A program made the position numbers and the translations under genes. Below the pieces are notes generated by a model that searched no databases, was not told the DNA's origin, and saw only the letters and a list, made by a program, of their open reading frames with translations. A stretch of 23,225 nucleotides of DNA from Ruminococcaceae bacterium UBA1767 (lineage in GTDB: Bacteria > Bacillota > Clostridia > Oscillospirales > Acutalibacteraceae): positions 1-23,225 of the forward strand of contig DCGX01000078.1 in the NCBI GenBank assembly GCA_002315505.1, written 5' to 3'. Shown in pieces: positions 22,564 to 23,225 of this stretch. Position 1 is the stretch's first letter. Each line of letters starts with the position of its first letter.

Positions 22564-23225
22564 TCAAGCCCTCTTTTCCATTTTATATCCGTGTCCCCAG
22601 ACAGCTAAAATATAATGGGGATTAGCAGGGTCAATCTCGATTTTTTCACGCAGATGTCTTATATGAACTAAAACAGTATTTTCTGCACCGAACGGGTCTC
22701 CGTTCCATACTCGTTTATAAATCTCTTTTGGAGAAAAAACCTCTCCCGGATTTTCAACGAACAGCTTAAGAATAGCATATTCCGTCGGAGTGATATTGAT
22801 GGGATTCCCGTCAATAGTAACGAGCTTTGCCTTATCGTCGATTACGATTCCGCCGTTATGCAGCTTTGTATTGTCAAGCTGAACCTCACTGCCGAATTCG
22901 GTATAGCGTCTCAACTGCGATTTAACCCTTGCAACAACCTCAATAGGATTGAATGGCTTTGTGATATAATCGTCAGCGCCGATATTTAATCCGAGAATTT
23001 TATCCGAATATTCGCTTTTTGCCGTGAGCAGGATAATAGGAACATTGGAGATTTTGCGAAGCTCCATTGTTGCCTCAATACCATCCATCTCGGGCATCAT
23101 GATGTCCATAAGCACGAGCTTGACATCATTTTTTGAGAATATTTCAAGCACTTCTTTTCCATTATATGCTTCTATTACATTCATTCCTTCTGAGGAAAGA
23201 TATATTTTTAACGCTTTTACAATAT
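22564..23225 (-). CDS. OmpR/VanR-family response regulator, N-terminus outside window (219 aa visible)
   Basis: A DNA-binding response regulator. The receiver domain is missing its first strand and acidic pair because the gene runs off the window: the reading frame stays open to 23225 (...IVKALKIYLSSEG before the first Met), so the Met at 23184 is internal. The phospho-acceptor Asp is in LVLMDIMMPEMDG, the conserved Thr in LLTAK and Lys in ITKPF. A C-terminal winged-helix domain follows (ITPTEYAILKLF ... ENTVLVHIRHLREKI ... VWGHGYKME). Its stop is one base before the kinase start, so the two are co-transcribed. Target genes cannot be inferred. Confidence 0.93.
   Translation of the reverse strand, partial: IVKALKIYLSSEGMNVIEAYNGKEVLEIFSKNDVKLVLMDIMMPEMDGIEATMELRKISNVPIILLTAKSEYSDKILGLNIGADDYITKPFNPIEVVARVKSQLRRYTEFGSEVQLDNTKLHNGGIVIDDKAKLVTIDGNPINITPTEYAILKLFVENPGEVFSPKEIYKRVWNGDPFGAENTVLVHIRHLREKIEIDPANPHYILAVWGHGYKMEKRA

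Noticed and set aside
22564..23184. Met at 23184 as the true start of the response regulator
   Set aside because: The frame stays open to the window edge with typical receiver-domain sequence, and a start there would remove the acidic pair.

Overview
The window looks like a chromosome segment of a low-to-mid GC anaerobic Firmicute, most likely a gut or rumen Clostridia of the Ruminococcus/Oscillospiraceae type. This is inferred from gene content: cohesin-like and dockerin modules on secreted proteins, FIVAR repeats, Gram-positive ribosome binding sites (AGGAGG), canonical sigma-A promoters, a BMP-type lipoprotein and a VanR/OmpR-type two-component pair. No phage, plasmid, IS element or CRISPR array is visible.

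Layout. (1) 1-211: a tRNA-Gln gene on the minus strand with its own promoter and terminator. (2) 253-10012, all minus: three genes for large secreted proteins, transcribed from 10012 towards 253. They are a 1383-aa protein ending in a dockerin, a 366-aa cohesin-like plus dockerin protein, and a 1444-aa protein with about 13 FIVAR-like repeats. A strong promoter and a leader of about 280 nt with many potential helices precede the first gene. (3) 10565-11620, plus: a BMP/PnrA-like substrate-binding lipoprotein, divergent from the secreted-protein cluster. (4) 11766-14274, plus: a GH127-like putative glycosidase followed by a HAD phosphatase. (5) 14313-15909, minus: an amidohydrolase overlapping a second HAD phosphatase, convergent with the previous pair. 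(6) 15969-16787, minus: another small secreted cohesin-like protein. (7) 16995-19789, minus: a FtsW/RodA-type glycosyltransferase and a class B penicillin-binding protein in one operon. (8) 19917-20585: tRNA-Leu followed by a 195-bp unit that duplicates the tRNA 3' end, then a gene-free stretch with tandem repeats. (9) 20586-23225, minus: a histidine kinase and an OmpR-family response regulator, the latter cut by the window edge.

How it fits together. The 253-10012 cluster appears to make a set of cell-surface or extracellular proteins that could assemble through dockerin-cohesin contacts; the substrate or partner is unknown. The GH127-like/HAD and amidohydrolase/HAD pairs look like small cytoplasmic catabolic units acting on sugars or sugar phosphates. 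FtsW/RodA plus PBP is a standard septal or elongation peptidoglycan synthase pair.

The most unusual signals are the structured leader at 10013-10294, the tRNA-Leu-associated mini-element at 20031-20245 with its four three-nucleotide-loop hairpins, and the three 11-bp tandem repeats at 20389-20421.
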